A stretch of DNA of 64,000 nucleotides from an uncultured Rhodospirillales bacterium (GCA_903844135.1 CAIMSN010000003.1:1-64000), one strand, 5' to 3'. Shown: positions 12,710 to 21,767, numbered from the stretch's first letter. Numbers and translations: made by a program. The notes: a model not told the origin generated them from the sequence alone.

Positions 12710-13249
12710 ATGACCCAGGACTCCCCGAGGCTCGGCCTGATCCTGGGCGGCGCGCGTTCCGGCAAGAGCCGCCATGCCGAGGCGATCGTCACCGCGCTGC
12801 CGGCGCCCTGGGTCTATCTGGCGACCGGGCGCGCCTGGGACGAGGAGATGCGAGAGCGCATCGCCCTGCACCGGCAGCGGCGCGAGGCTGGCTGGCGCAC
12901 GGTCGAGGTGCCGGTGGCGCTGGCCGACGCGCTCGACGCGGAAGCCGCGCATCCGGTGCTGGTGGATTGCCTGACGCTGTGGCTCACCAACCTGCTGCTG
13001 GAGGAGCACGACGTCGCGCAGGCGACCGGCGGCCTGCTCGCGGCGCTCGAACGCCGTCGCGCGCCGACAATGCTGGTGGCCAGCGAGGTCGGGCTGGGCA
13101 TCGTGCCGGAAACCGCGCTCGGGCGGCGCTTCCGCGACGAGGCCGGACTGCTGCATCAGAAGATCGCCGCGATCGCCGATCGGGTGGTGCTGGTGGTGGC
13201 CGGGCTGGCGCTGACGATGAAGGACGCGCCGGGCGATAGGATGCGCTGA
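12710..13249 (+). CDS. cobU: Bifunctional adenosylcobinamide kinase / GTP transferase
   Basis: CobU (CobP) phosphorylates adenosylcobinamide and transfers GMP to it, part of nucleotide loop assembly. The protein is 179 aa from the ATG at 12710. It carries the Walker A motif GGARSGKS (13-20), YLATGRAWDEEMRERI, LVDCLTLWLTNLL, and VASEVGLGIVPE near the C-terminal third, all family signatures. It lies 7 bp after the GMC gene, about 6 kb from the riboswitch operon and 6 kb from cobO-cobQ, so the B12 genes in this window are in three separate groups. No riboswitch is visible upstream of this copy. Confidence 0.95.
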   Translation: MTQDSPRLGLILGGARSGKSRHAEAIVTALPAPWVYLATGRAWDEEMRERIALHRQRREAGWRTVEVPVALADALDAEAAHPVLVDCLTLWLTNLLLEEHDVAQATGGLLAALERRRAPTMLVASEVGLGIVPETALGRRFRDEAGLLHQKIAAIADRVVLVVAGLALTMKDAPGDRMR

Positions 13250-13328
13250 TCGCGACAGTTCGATGATTTCGCCTGCCGGAACGGTCCTGGGTCCTTGCGC
13301 TCCGGCAACGGTCGCCTAGAACCGCGCG

Positions 13329-14540
13329 ATGCGGACCGGGTACACGAACCGGCGCGCCGGGCTGCGGCGCGGCCTGGGCTATGCGGTGGTATTCGGCGGA
13401 CCCGGCGCGGTGCAGTCCTTCGCCGCGCTGTGGCTGCAATCGCGCGGGCTCGGCGTGGCCGAGATCGGCCCGGTGCTGGGCGCCAGTTTGTGCGTCCGGC
13501 TGGCGGTCGGGCCGCTGATCGGGGTCTGGGCGGAACGGTTCGCGCACCTGTCCACCCCGCTGGCCCGGCTCTGCCTGGCGGTCGCGATCGCTGCCTCGCT
13601 GTCGATGCTGTGCCCGGGCCTGTTGCTGCCGATCCTGTTGGGCTGGAGCCTGCCGTCGATCTGCTGCGGCGCCTGCACGCCGCTGCTCGATGCCGCCAAC
13701 CTGCAGGGCGCACATCGCCGGCCGGACCTGTTCTGCTGGCCGCGCCTGGCGGGTGCCGCCGCCACCCTGGTCGGCAGCCTGGCGTTCGGCGTCGCCGCCA
13801 CCCTGTTCGGGATCGGCGCGGCGATGCCGGTCTGGAGCCTGGCGAGCGGGCTGGGCGCGGCGTGGGTGCTGTGGCGGCTGGGTACGGTGCCCGCCGGTCC
13901 CGGACTCGCGGCCGCCCGGATTCCTCTCGCCGCCACCGGGACCGACCGGGCCGGCCTGGCGATGCTGGCGCTGGCCGCGTCGATCCTGGTGCAGGCGTCG
14001 CACGGCTTCAACGCCCTGCTGATGCTGGACTGGCACGCGCAGGGACGCAGCGCCCTGCAATGCGCCCTGCTGTGGCAGATCGGTCCGGTCGCCGACATCG
14101 CGCTGTTCTGGCTGCTCGGCAGGATCGCCACGCCGCCGGCGACGCTGCTGGCGCTCGCCGCCGCCGCCGCCACGCTGCGCTGGATCGGCTACGCGCTCTC
14201 GCCGCCTTTGTGGATGATCTGCCTGCTGCAGACGCTGCATGCGCTGAGCGCGACCGGCAGCTACATCGCCGCGGTGCAGTTGGTCGACCGCATGGTCCCG
14301 CCGCATCGTCGCGTGCTGGCGCAGGTGACGAGCTGGGCGATGCTGGGCGGCGTCGCCAAGGGCCTGGTCACGCTGGCCAGCGGGCCGATCGGCGCCGGCT
14401 CCACAAAAGACGGCTATTGGATCATGGCCCTGCTGGCGGCCGCCGGGCTGCTGCTTTCGCTGGTGCTGACTTTCCTGTTGCGGCATTCGCGCGACGCCAG
14501 CCCGGACCGACTTTTAAATATCATTCAGCTTGATCGTTAA
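13329..14540 (+). CDS. MFS transporter
   Basis: This 403-aa integral membrane protein has about 12 hydrophobic segments. The N-terminal layout (GYAVVFGGPGAVQSFAALWLQSRGLGVAEIGPVL) recalls the small MFS_1-like / 3-phenylpropionate (HcaT-type) transporters. No substrate motif can be read. The last codons run into the AT-rich promoter region of the next gene (14517-14548), leaving 42 bp before it. It may or may not belong functionally with the secreted protein, ROK regulator and TonB receptor that follow. Confidence 0.8.
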   Translation: MRTGYTNRRAGLRRGLGYAVVFGGPGAVQSFAALWLQSRGLGVAEIGPVLGASLCVRLAVGPLIGVWAERFAHLSTPLARLCLAVAIAASLSMLCPGLLLPILLGWSLPSICCGACTPLLDAANLQGAHRRPDLFCWPRLAGAAATLVGSLAFGVAATLFGIGAAMPVWSLASGLGAAWVLWRLGTVPAGPGLAAARIPLAATGTDRAGLAMLALAASILVQASHGFNALLMLDWHAQGRSALQCALLWQIGPVADIALFWLLGRIATPPATLLALAAAAATLRWIGYALSPPLWMICLLQTLHALSATGSYIAAVQLVDRMVPPHRRVLAQVTSWAMLGGVAKGLVTLASGPIGAGSTKDGYWIMALLAAAGLLLSLVLTFLLRHSRDASPDRLLNIIQLDR

Positions 14541-14548
14541 TACGCTAT
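14517..14548 (+). promoter_or_regulatory. Promoter/operator-like motif upstream of the secreted unknown protein
   Basis: This AT-rich stretch sits in otherwise GC-rich DNA. It holds AATATCAT (14517-14524) and CGCTAT (14543-14548), with the two starts 26 bp apart. The same two words with exactly the same spacing occur upstream of the TonB receptor at 16985-17016. The shared layout suggests a common promoter or binding site for the ROK regulator encoded between them. It overlaps the last codons of the MFS gene. Confidence 0.5.
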
Positions 14549-14582
14549 AGAGCCGACGCCGCGACATGGCGAAGGAACCACG

Positions 14583-15785
14583 ATGCGTACTCGATTTCCG
14601 CTCGGACCCGGCCTCGCCGGCCTGTCTTTCGCCGCGGCCTGCGCGCTGCAGGCGGCGGCCGCGGCGCCGGCGCAGCAGAGGCCGGCCGATTCCGGTCTGG
14701 TCAGGATCACCGTCGATTTTCTGCGCACCCGCGACACGCCCGCGCGCGAACCGGTCCGGCTGATCCAGGCGAGCTGTCCGGTGTGCCGCCAGGTCGACGA
14801 TCCGCGCGACGCGCGGGAGAACGTCCGCCAGACCGTGGTCGCGCTCGACGTCCCGGCCGGACGGGTGATCGAGCCGGAGTTCAGCGCCAGCGTGGGCGCG
14901 TTCGACCGCGCGATCCTGCAGACCCAGGACGTGCCACTCCGGGCCGTGCCGGGCGGGCTGCGGATCGCGCTGCCGCCGGTGGAGCGCGAGACCAGCGAAG
15001 CCGGCGAGTTCGCCACCAATATCGTCGGGACCGGCTTCGTGCTGCGGTTCGAGCACGCCGATCCGGAACGGCGTTCCGGCGCCTACGCCACCACCCTCCC
15101 GGTGCGTCAGCGGCTCGCCGCCGACCGGCTCGAATTCGCCTTCCGCGAGGCGGTGATGGCGCTCGGGCTGGGCGCGCGGGTCGCGCGCGACGGGCTCGGC
15201 GTGATCGAGATCATGGGGTTCGACACCAACGATCCGCACGGCCATACGGATGCGCCACCGCACGTGCACATGCATCTGCGCTGGCCCTACAATACCGGCA
15301 CCCAGATCGGGCATTTCTATCTCGGCCCGGACGGCAGGCTGCTGCGCGACGCGGTCGGGATCGCCGGGCTGAACGCGCCCGGCCGGGTGTTCCAGCCGGG
15401 CATGCCGTTCGACACCATCGGCCCGAACGGCGATCCGGTGTTCCGCCAGCGGATCGAGACCGACGGCACCCTGACCCTGTCCGCTCCGGATGGCCGCGCG
15501 TGCCGCATCGGCGCGCCGTCCGACGATTTCACGGTCATGATCCATGTCGCCTGCGACGGGAGGGGACCGGTCGGGATCGGCGTCACCGACGATCGCGACG
15601 CCGGCGACATCGCGGTCCGCACGGAGACCGCCGCCGGCGCGATCCTCGAGCATTTCCGCTACGACCCGCGCACCGGCCTGCTGCTGAGCCAGACCACGCC
15701 GCCGGTCGACGAGCCCTCAGCGATCGTGCCGACGGTTCAGGGGGTGACGTTCGACCCGTTTCCGGCGCCGCGCTCGTCGAAATAG
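14583..15785 (+). CDS. Secreted protein of unknown function with His-rich HxHxH motif
   Basis: I do not recognise this 400-aa protein. An N-terminal signal peptide (about 1-29, ending AAAAAP) predicts export. Features that stand out are a CPVC pair (C65, C68) and a histidine cluster in DPHGHTDAPPHVHMHLRW, with H219, H221, H227, H229 and H231, followed by H244. This is a plausible metal site. The C-terminal half looks beta-rich. It lies beside a ROK-family regulator and a TonB-dependent receptor and shares a promoter-like motif with the receptor, so I infer a role with the imported ligand, such as binding or hydrolysis. Its 3' end overlaps the convergent ROK gene by 49 bp. Confidence 0.8.
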   Translation: MRTRFPLGPGLAGLSFAAACALQAAAAAPAQQRPADSGLVRITVDFLRTRDTPAREPVRLIQASCPVCRQVDDPRDARENVRQTVVALDVPAGRVIEPEFSASVGAFDRAILQTQDVPLRAVPGGLRIALPPVERETSEAGEFATNIVGTGFVLRFEHADPERRSGAYATTLPVRQRLAADRLEFAFREAVMALGLGARVARDGLGVIEIMGFDTNDPHGHTDAPPHVHMHLRWPYNTGTQIGHFYLGPDGRLLRDAVGIAGLNAPGRVFQPGMPFDTIGPNGDPVFRQRIETDGTLTLSAPDGRACRIGAPSDDFTVMIHVACDGRGPVGIGVTDDRDAGDIAVRTETAAGAILEHFRYDPRTGLLLSQTTPPVDEPSAIVPTVQGVTFDPFPAPRSSK

Positions 15786-16924
15786 TCGCGCGACAACAGC
15801 AGCGCCGCCACCCCGGTCGCGGCCGCGCGATCGACCACCTCGGCGCGCACCAGGCGTGGCGTCTGCCAGCCGACGCCACGGCGCGGCGGCCGGCTCTCGT
15901 CCAGCCAGCGCACCTCGCCGATCAGCCGGTCTGCGAGGGACGCCGGGACCAGCCCGCCCAGCACCACGGCATCGAGGTCGAGCACGTAGCGCAGCGCATT
16001 GGCGACGAACGAGACCGACGGTCCGTGGGTGGCGATCCAGTCCTCGACTCCCGGCCAGTCGGGCCGGAAGCGCTGCGCCAGGTCGACGATGCCCTCGGTG
16101 GCGACGCCGCACATCGCGAGATGCTGGCGCAACCGGCCGAGGCTCGGCGACGGCAGTCCGGCCAGGTCGAGCAGTCCGGCCACCTCTCCGGCATTGCCGC
16201 GCGCCCCGCGCAGCGGCGCGCCGCCCGCGATCAGGCCGGCGCCGAAGCCGTGCGCGAAATTGAGGTAGGCGAAGCTGCCGGCCCAGCGTCCGACGCCCAG
16301 CAGGTGCTCGCCGACCGCGGCCGCGTTGGCGATGTTCTCCACCTCGAACGGCAGGTCGAGCGACGCTTCCAGGGCCGCAGCGAGGTCGGTCAGCGCCCAG
16401 TCGTCGAGTTCCGCCGCCGGGTTCACCGCATTGCGCCCCGGAACGAAATAGCCGGCGATCGCCAGCCCGCCACCGATCACCGCGGCCCGCGGCAGCTCAA
16501 GCTGGCGCAGCGTACGGTCGAGGAAGCGCGCGATCCTGGCGGCGACCGCGTCCCGCTGCATGCCGGGCACGCCGACCGTGGCCGAGGCGCGGACGGTGCC
16601 GGAGAAATCCATCAGAACCGCCTCGGCATGGTCGGTCATCACCGAAACGCCGAGCGCCGCCAGCGCGTCGGCGCGCAGCCGGACCGCGTTGCTCGGCTGT
16701 CCGCGTCCGGACACCACCGGGGCGCCGATCTCGATCAGGCCGCGCTCGGCCAGGTCGTTGGTGGCGCGGAACACCGCCGTTCCGGAAAGGCCGGTCTCCT
16801 GGATCAGGCCGGCCCGGGTGGTCTCGCGCAGCGCGCGCACGGTCCTCAGCACCAGCCGCTCGCGCGGCGTCGCCGTGGCCAGCGCATGCGCCCGATAGAG
16901 CCTCTGCCTGATCGAATCGCGCAT
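15737..16924 (-). CDS. ROK family transcriptional regulator (NagC/XylR-like)
   Basis: The 395-aa protein has an N-terminal winged helix (ETTRAGLIQETGLSGTAVFRATNDLAERGLIEI) followed by an actin-like sugar-kinase-fold domain. The latter includes AVIGGGLAIAGYF, FEVENIANAAAVGEHLLG, GFGAGLIAGGAPLRGARGNAGEVAGL and DAVVLGGLVP, as in ROK repressors. The zinc-ligand cysteine cluster of classical ROK proteins is not obvious. It is divergent from the TonB receptor and convergent with the secreted unknown, so it probably represses both through the AATATCAT-CGCTAT motif. The inducer would be a sugar or sugar derivative by family precedent, which is an inference. Confidence 0.88.
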   Translation of the reverse strand: MRDSIRQRLYRAHALATATPRERLVLRTVRALRETTRAGLIQETGLSGTAVFRATNDLAERGLIEIGAPVVSGRGQPSNAVRLRADALAALGVSVMTDHAEAVLMDFSGTVRASATVGVPGMQRDAVAARIARFLDRTLRQLELPRAAVIGGGLAIAGYFVPGRNAVNPAAELDDWALTDLAAALEASLDLPFEVENIANAAAVGEHLLGVGRWAGSFAYLNFAHGFGAGLIAGGAPLRGARGNAGEVAGLLDLAGLPSPSLGRLRQHLAMCGVATEGIVDLAQRFRPDWPGVEDWIATHGPSVSFVANALRYVLDLDAVVLGGLVPASLADRLIGEVRWLDESRPPRRGVGWQTPRLVRAEVVDRAAATGVAALLLSRDYFDERGAGNGSNVTP

Positions 16925-16984
16925 CCCTGCCCCCTACCGCCGCACTCTCCCGTGTTTCGCGGCGGGGCACTATGGCTTCACGAT

Positions 16985-17016
16985 AATATCATACTTTATG
17001 TAATTTATTGCGCTAT
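16985..17016 (+). promoter_or_regulatory. Promoter/operator-like motif in the ROK-TonB receptor intergenic region
   Basis: AATATCAT (16985-16992) and CGCTAT (17011-17016) lie 26 bp apart in the AT-rich divergent promoter region between the ROK regulator and the TonB receptor. The arrangement repeats the one at 14517-14548. It may be a promoter for the receptor, an operator for the ROK protein, or both. Confidence 0.5.
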
Positions 17017-17050
17017 CAAACGGCGGCCGAAACGAACCGAAAGCCGGATC

Positions 17051-19285
17051 ATGATCAATCGCCGTCCTTGCCATGCCGGACTCCGGTCGCTGCTCGCCGC
17101 CTCGAGCGCCCTGGCCGGGCTGCTCTGCACCGACCCGGCGCTCGCCCAATCCGGCAACGTCGCTCCTGCGACGACTTCGGTGCCTGCGGCGCAGCCGGTC
17201 GCCGCCGATGCCGGCAACGACGCCGAGACCGTGACCGTCATCGCCGCGCACAAGGCCACCGATGCCTCCGGCTTCAGCAATTCCAGCAAGAACAGCGGCC
17301 AGACCTACAAGCTGACGTCGGGGCAGACCCAGGTCCGCATCACCCAGCGCGAATTGCTGGAAGCGTCGATCCCGGTCGGTTCGATCACCAGCGCGCTCGC
17401 CAACCAGCCCAACCTGGTGCTGCCGACCACCACCTCGCCGATCGTCGGCGGCAACATCTATCTGCGCGGCTTCTCCAAGGGGCTGTTGAATGTCCGGCTC
17501 GACGAGATCCCGATCAATCTCGTCGACAATTACAGCGTCTATGCCAACCAGTTGCTGCCGCTCGGGCTGACCGGCTCGCTCGATCTCAAGCCCGGCGCCG
17601 GCTCGGCCTCGACCATCGGCTATTCCGATTTCGGCGGCACCATCGACGTCAACTCCGCCAGCCCGGCGCCGAAGCCGTCGGTCACGTCGGAGGTCGGCTA
17701 CGGCTCGTTCGACGAGCAGAAATACGGCATGACCTTGAATTCCGGCCTGCTGTTCCATGACAGTACCGCGATCATCGTCAGCCTGAACCACCAGTCGGCC
17801 GGGGGCTATTTCGATACCGGCGCCGACGGGCGCGCGGTGCAGAGCGGCCAGGTACCCACCGACAACCAGGAGGCGGTAAAGCTGGTGAGCGAGGTCGGAC
17901 CCGGCACGCTCACCGGCCTGGTCTCGCACACCAACGAGACGTTCTATCTGGTGCAGGGCGCCACGCCAGCGCAGATCGCGCGCTACGGCAGCACCGCCAC
18001 CGTCTATACCGGACCGGAGACTCCCGCGACCTTCTGGGAAAACCAATACAAGAAGGAACACAACACGATCGCCTACCTGGACTACGCGCTGCCGCTCGGC
18101 AGGGCGATCACGCTGTCCGAGAAACCCTATTACTGGAGCGGCTACACCTACACCACGTCGGTGCCGACCGCGGCGCCATACAACGCGCATTACATCTCCG
18201 AGAGCCTGCAGGACGATTTCCGCTATGGCGACATCCTCAAGGCGGACGCCGACGTGACGCCATGGTCGCACCTGCAGAGCGGCGTCTGGCTCGACTATAC
18301 CCGCTACACCGCCTCGCAGCCGGTCGGCGCGATCGCCCAGGGCTACGGGCCGCTCCCGGACACCACGCACCAGACCGACAAGACCACCACGGTGCAGCCC
18401 TATGTCGAGGCGAGGATCTGGATCGGCGACCGGCTCAGCGTCACGCCGGGCGTGAAATACAGCCTCGTCACACGCGCCTATCGCGATCAGCTCAAGCATT
18501 CCGGCTACGACAAGAGCTGGCGCGACGCGCTGCCCTCGATCGGGCTCAACTATATCGTGGTCGGCGCCAGGAACGCGCCGGTGCTGTCGGTCTATGCCAA
18601 CTACACGCGCTCGTTCGAGCCGCCGGCGTTCAGCCAGATCAGCACCACCGCGCAGAATTTCGGATTGATGCCGCAATACGCGGACAGCGTCGAGGCCGGT
18701 CCGATGTGGGATTTCGGCCGCTGGAGCGGCAAGCTGTCCGTGTTCGACACGCATTTCCTGAACTACATCCAGACCGTGACGATCTCCAACGCGGCCAATC
18801 CGAACGGCATCGCCACCTTCGGCAACGCCGGCGGCGCCACCTATCAGGGGATCGATTTCAACAACAGCCTGAGGATCACGAAGCGGGTTTCGGCGTTCGC
18901 CAATCTCGGGCTGCTGGACGCGCATTTCTCCAGCCAGAGCACGCCGATCACCTACGCGCCGCACAACACCGACGCGGTCGGGCTGCGCTACCAGGGCGAC
19001 CGGCTGCAATGCGGCGTGTCGATGCAGTACAATACCGGCTATTTCGTGCAGAACACGTCCACTCTCTACACCAAGCTGACCCCGTTCTTCACCGCCAACC
19101 TGTTCGCCAGCTATCGCCTGCCGCTGGTGCTGCCGCATATAGAGAGCGCGGTGCTGAGCCTGAACATCGACAACGCCTTCGACCGCCGCTACCTGGTCGA
19201 CGGCAGCAGCTTCAACGGCGTGCGCGACTTCAACTATGCCCTGCCGCTCAACGCGTTCGCCGACCTGAAGATACGCTTCGATTAG
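17051..19285 (+). CDS. TonB-dependent outer-membrane receptor
   Basis: The 744-aa precursor starts at the ATG at 17051 with a signal peptide (cleavage expected after ALA at about residue 32). The frame is open far upstream, but that part is antisense to the ROK gene. A plug domain follows (GSITSALANQPNLVL, GGNIYLRGFSKG, then NSASPAP), and then a long 22-strand-type barrel with alternating aromatic residues, ending LKIRFD. It should import a scarce ligand with TonB-ExbBD energy. The neighbouring ROK regulator suggests a carbohydrate-like ligand over a siderophore, but that is not proven. A terminator-like hairpin follows. Confidence 0.92.
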   Translation: MINRRPCHAGLRSLLAASSALAGLLCTDPALAQSGNVAPATTSVPAAQPVAADAGNDAETVTVIAAHKATDASGFSNSSKNSGQTYKLTSGQTQVRITQRELLEASIPVGSITSALANQPNLVLPTTTSPIVGGNIYLRGFSKGLLNVRLDEIPINLVDNYSVYANQLLPLGLTGSLDLKPGAGSASTIGYSDFGGTIDVNSASPAPKPSVTSEVGYGSFDEQKYGMTLNSGLLFHDSTAIIVSLNHQSAGGYFDTGADGRAVQSGQVPTDNQEAVKLVSEVGPGTLTGLVSHTNETFYLVQGATPAQIARYGSTATVYTGPETPATFWENQYKKEHNTIAYLDYALPLGRAITLSEKPYYWSGYTYTTSVPTAAPYNAHYISESLQDDFRYGDILKADADVTPWSHLQSGVWLDYTRYTASQPVGAIAQGYGPLPDTTHQTDKTTTVQPYVEARIWIGDRLSVTPGVKYSLVTRAYRDQLKHSGYDKSWRDALPSIGLNYIVVGARNAPVLSVYANYTRSFEPPAFSQISTTAQNFGLMPQYADSVEAGPMWDFGRWSGKLSVFDTHFLNYIQTVTISNAANPNGIATFGNAGGATYQGIDFNNSLRITKRVSAFANLGLLDAHFSSQSTPITYAPHNTDAVGLRYQGDRLQCGVSMQYNTGYFVQNTSTLYTKLTPFFTANLFASYRLPLVLPHIESAVLSLNIDNAFDRRYLVDGSSFNGVRDFNYALPLNAFADLKIRFD

Positions 19286-19310
19286 ACGATCAACGGACAA
19301 AGTCTTTTCG

Positions 19311-19334
19311 CTTCTTTTTCTTCGGAAAAAGAAG
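19311..19334 (+). terminator. Hairpin after the TonB receptor
   Basis: A perfect 10-bp stem (CTTCTTTTTC with GAAAAAGAAG) closes a TTCG tetraloop 26 bp after the receptor stop and 42 bp before cobO. It resembles the Y-rich/R-rich terminator hairpins common in acetic acid bacteria. No clear U-tract follows on the plus strand, so its efficiency is uncertain. Confidence 0.55.
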
Positions 19335-19375
19335 GCCACTTCCTTCGATCCCCCGACCCGCTATCCTGCCCTGCC

Positions 19376-19981
19376 ATGTCTCAGACCGATCCCGACCGTC
19401 ACAAGGCGAAGATGCAGGCCCGCAAGGCGGTGCAGGACCGTGAGGTCGCCGGCAAGGCGATCGAGAAGGGGCTGCTGATCGTCCATACCGGGCCGGGCAA
19501 GGGCAAGTCGACCGCGGCGTTCGGGCTGCTGCTGCGCATGGTCGGGCGCGGGCGCAGGACCGCGGTGGTGCAGTTCATCAAGGGCGCCTGGAGCACCGGC
19601 GAGCGGAGTGTGCTGGAGGGGTTCGGGCCATTGGTGGAATGGCACACCATGGGCGAGGGCTTCACCTGGGAGACGCAGGATCGCGACCGCGACGTCGCCG
19701 CCTGCCGCAAGGCGTGGTCGGTGACGCTGGAGCTGCTGTCGCGCGAGGATCTGGCGCTGGTGGTGCTGGACGAGCTCAACATCGCGTTGCGCTACGACTA
19801 TCTTTCCTTGGACGAGGTGCTGGCGGCACTGGCGGCGCGGCCGGCGATGCAGCATGTGGTCGTCACCGGACGCAACGCGAAGCCGGCGCTGATCGAGGCC
19901 GCCGACCTCGTCACCGAGATGACCGTCGTCAAGCATCACTTCGCCGCCGGCGTGAAGGCGCAGGAAGGGATCGAATTCTGA
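19376..19981 (+). CDS. cobO: Cob(I)yrinic acid a,c-diamide adenosyltransferase
   Basis: CobO transfers the 5'-deoxyadenosyl group of ATP to cob(I)yrinic acid a,c-diamide. The 201-aa protein has the ATP-binding motif GPGKGKST (39-46), [20 protein letters not shown] and [15 protein letters not shown], plus the C-terminal [17 protein letters not shown] ending typical of CobO/CobA proteins. The first 20 residues are charged ([16 protein letters not shown]), as usual for alphaproteobacterial CobO. cobQ starts 14 bp downstream, indicating an operon. No riboswitch is visible in front of it. Confidence 0.97.
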   Translation: MSQTDPDRHKAKMQARKAVQDREVAGKAIEKGLLIVHTGPGKGKSTAAFGLLLRMVGRGRRTAVVQFIKGAWSTGERSVLEGFGPLVEWHTMGEGFTWETQDRDRDVAACRKAWSVTLELLSREDLALVVLDELNIALRYDYLSLDEVLAALAARPAMQHVVVTGRNAKPALIEAADLVTEMTVVKHHFAAGVKAQEGIEF

Positions 19982-19995
19982 CCGCCAGGCCAGCC

Positions 19996-21465
19996 ATGGC
20001 GCTGATGCTCCAGGGCACCGGCTCGTCGGTGGGGAAATCGGTGCTGGTCGCCGGCCTGGCGCGTGCGCTCACGCTGCGCGGGCTGCGGGTCAGGCCGTTC
20101 AAGCCGCAGAACATGTCGAACAATGCCGCGGTGACGGCCGATGGCGGCGAGATCGGCCGGGCGCAGGCGCTGCAGGCGCTGGCCTGCCGGGTGGCGCCGT
20201 CGGTGCACATGAATCCGGTGCTGCTCAAGCCGCAGAGCGAGACCGGGTCGCAGATCGTAGTCCAGGGCAGGGTGCGCGGCAGCGCCAGGGCGCGCGAGTA
20301 TCAGGCGCTCAAGCCGGGCCTGATGCCGGCGGTGCTGGAGAGTTTCGCCAGGCTGCGGGCGGAGGCGGACATCGTGCTGGTGGAGGGCGCCGGCTCGGCG
20401 TCGGAGATCAACCTGCGACGCGGCGACATCGCCAACATGGGCTTCGCCGCGGCGACCGGCACCAGGGTGGTGATCGTCGGCGACATCGACCGCGGCGGGG
20501 TGATCGCCAGCCTGGTCGGCACCCATACCGTGCTGGACGATGCGGATCGCGGCCGCATCGCCGGCTTCATCGTCAACCGGATGCGCGGCGATCCCTCCCT
20601 GTTCGCCGACGGCATGGCGGCGATCGCCGCGCACACCGGCTGGGCGCCGATCGGGCTCGTGCCGCATCTGGACGCGCTGCGCGCGCTGCCGGCCGAGGAT
20701 GCGGCCGATCTGGCCTCGCTCGCGGCGGCGCGGCCGGTCTCCGGCCAGGTGAGGATCGCGGTGCCGCTGCTGCCGATGATCGCCAATTTCGACGATCTCG
20801 ACCCGCTGCTGGCCGAGCCGGCGGTGGAGTGCCTGCTGCTGCGGCCCGGCCGTCCGCTGCCGGGCGACTGCGACCTGGTGATCCTGCCTGGCTCGAAGGC
20901 GACCATCGCCGATCTCGCCAGCCTGCGAAGCGAGGGGTGGGATATCGACCTGGCCGCGCATCGCCGTCGCGGCGGCCGGGTGCTGGGTCTGTGTGGCGGC
21001 TACCAGATGCTGGGCCGGACCATCGCCGATCCCGACGGGATCGAGGGTCCGCCCGGCACGGTCGAGGGGCTGGGCCTGCTGGAGATCGACACCGTGCTGG
21101 GCGGCGACAAGCGGCTGGAGGCGATCGGCGGCGTGCTGCTGCCGGAGCGGACGCCGTGTTCCGGCTACGAGATGCATCTCGGCCAGAGCGCCGGCGCCGA
21201 TCGTGCGCGGCCGTTCCTGCGACGCGCCGACGGCAGCGAGGAGGGCGCGGTTTCGGCCGACGGCCGGGTCGCCGGCACCTATCTGCACGGGCTGTTCGCC
21301 GGCGACGCCGCGCGCGGCGTGCTGCTGCGCCGTCTGGGGCTCGATCCGGCGCCGCGCGACCACGCGGCCGGCGTCGAGGCGGCGCTCGACGCGCTGGCGG
21401 CGCATCTGGAGCGGCATCTCGACATCGACCGGCTGCTGGCCATCGCCGCGGAGGCCGGCGCATGA
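19996..21465 (+). CDS. cobQ: Cobyric acid synthase (glutamine-hydrolysing)
   Basis: CobQ amidates four carboxyl groups of adenosylcobyrinic acid a,c-diamide. The 489-aa protein starts at the ATG at 19996 ([17 protein letters not shown]). Its N-terminal dethiobiotin-synthetase-like ATPase domain includes [11 protein letters not shown] and [13 protein letters not shown]. The C-terminal class I glutaminase domain has the nucleophile in [11 protein letters not shown] and the catalytic His in GTYLHGLF. The stop overlaps a tiny 10-codon ORF (21462-21494), which in turn overlaps the next small gene. Confidence 0.97.
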   Translation: MALMLQGTGSSVGKSVLVAGLARALTLRGLRVRPFKPQNMSNNAAVTADGGEIGRAQALQALACRVAPSVHMNPVLLKPQSETGSQIVVQGRVRGSARAREYQALKPGLMPAVLESFARLRAEADIVLVEGAGSASEINLRRGDIANMGFAAATGTRVVIVGDIDRGGVIASLVGTHTVLDDADRGRIAGFIVNRMRGDPSLFADGMAAIAAHTGWAPIGLVPHLDALRALPAEDAADLASLAAARPVSGQVRIAVPLLPMIANFDDLDPLLAEPAVECLLLRPGRPLPGDCDLVILPGSKATIADLASLRSEGWDIDLAAHRRRGGRVLGLCGGYQMLGRTIADPDGIEGPPGTVEGLGLLEIDTVLGGDKRLEAIGGVLLPERTPCSGYEMHLGQSAGADRARPFLRRADGSEEGAVSADGRVAGTYLHGLFAGDAARGVLLRRLGLDPAPRDHAAGVEAALDALAAHLERHLDIDRLLAIAAEAGA

Positions 21466-21490
21466 TGCGCGACCTGCCGGGATTGCAACG

Positions 21491-21652
21491 ATGAGCTTCA
21501 CCATCCTGATCGTCGCCTTCGCGGCGATCATCCTGACGATCTCGGCGCTGACCCTGTTCGGCACCGTCGCCGGCTGGCTGCGCCGGCGTCACGACGACGC
21601 GACCCCGGACCCGGTGATCGCCGATTCAAAGGACCAGTTCGACCCGAAATAG
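21491..21652 (+). CDS. Small single-pass membrane protein, unknown
   Basis: The 53-aa protein begins MSFTILIVAFAAIILTISALTLF in outline, one hydrophobic helix (about 3-28), followed by a basic, then acidic cytoplasmic tail (GWLRRRHDDATPDPVIADSKDQFDPK). It begins 25 bp after cobQ. A 10-codon ORF bridges the gap with ATGA overlaps at both ends, so translation is probably coupled to cobQ. The Arg-rich stretch after the helix suggests N-out/C-in topology. No family assigned. Confidence 0.65.
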   Translation: MSFTILIVAFAAIILTISALTLFGTVAGWLRRRHDDATPDPVIADSKDQFDPK

Positions 21653-21674
21653 CCCGTCGGGCGACGGCCGGCAT

Positions 21675-21767
21675 TCAGCCCTTGATGAGGGTGCCGACGA
21701 TGCTGGTCAGGTAGATGAACAGGAACACGCCGCCGATCATCAGCGCGACAGGCATCCAGGGCTTCAT
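21675..21767 (-). CDS. Very small membrane protein (30 aa), unknown
   Basis: A minus-strand ORF of 31 codons encodes MKPWMPVALMIGGVFLFIYL and then TSIVGTLIKG, a single transmembrane helix with short polar ends. The amino-acid content is what a real single-pass miniprotein would show: no Arg/Pro shadow bias, and a hydrophobic core with a Lys near each end. It is convergent with the 53-aa membrane protein, 22 bp away. Element copy 1 of the structured repeat lies upstream. Function unknown. Confidence 0.55.
   Translation of the reverse strand: MKPWMPVALMIGGVFLFIYLTSIVGTLIKG

Noticed and set aside
14783-17050. Open frame that would extend the TonB receptor N-terminus by over 700 codons
   Set aside because: It crosses the secreted-protein and ROK genes in other frames; the signal peptide begins at 17051.
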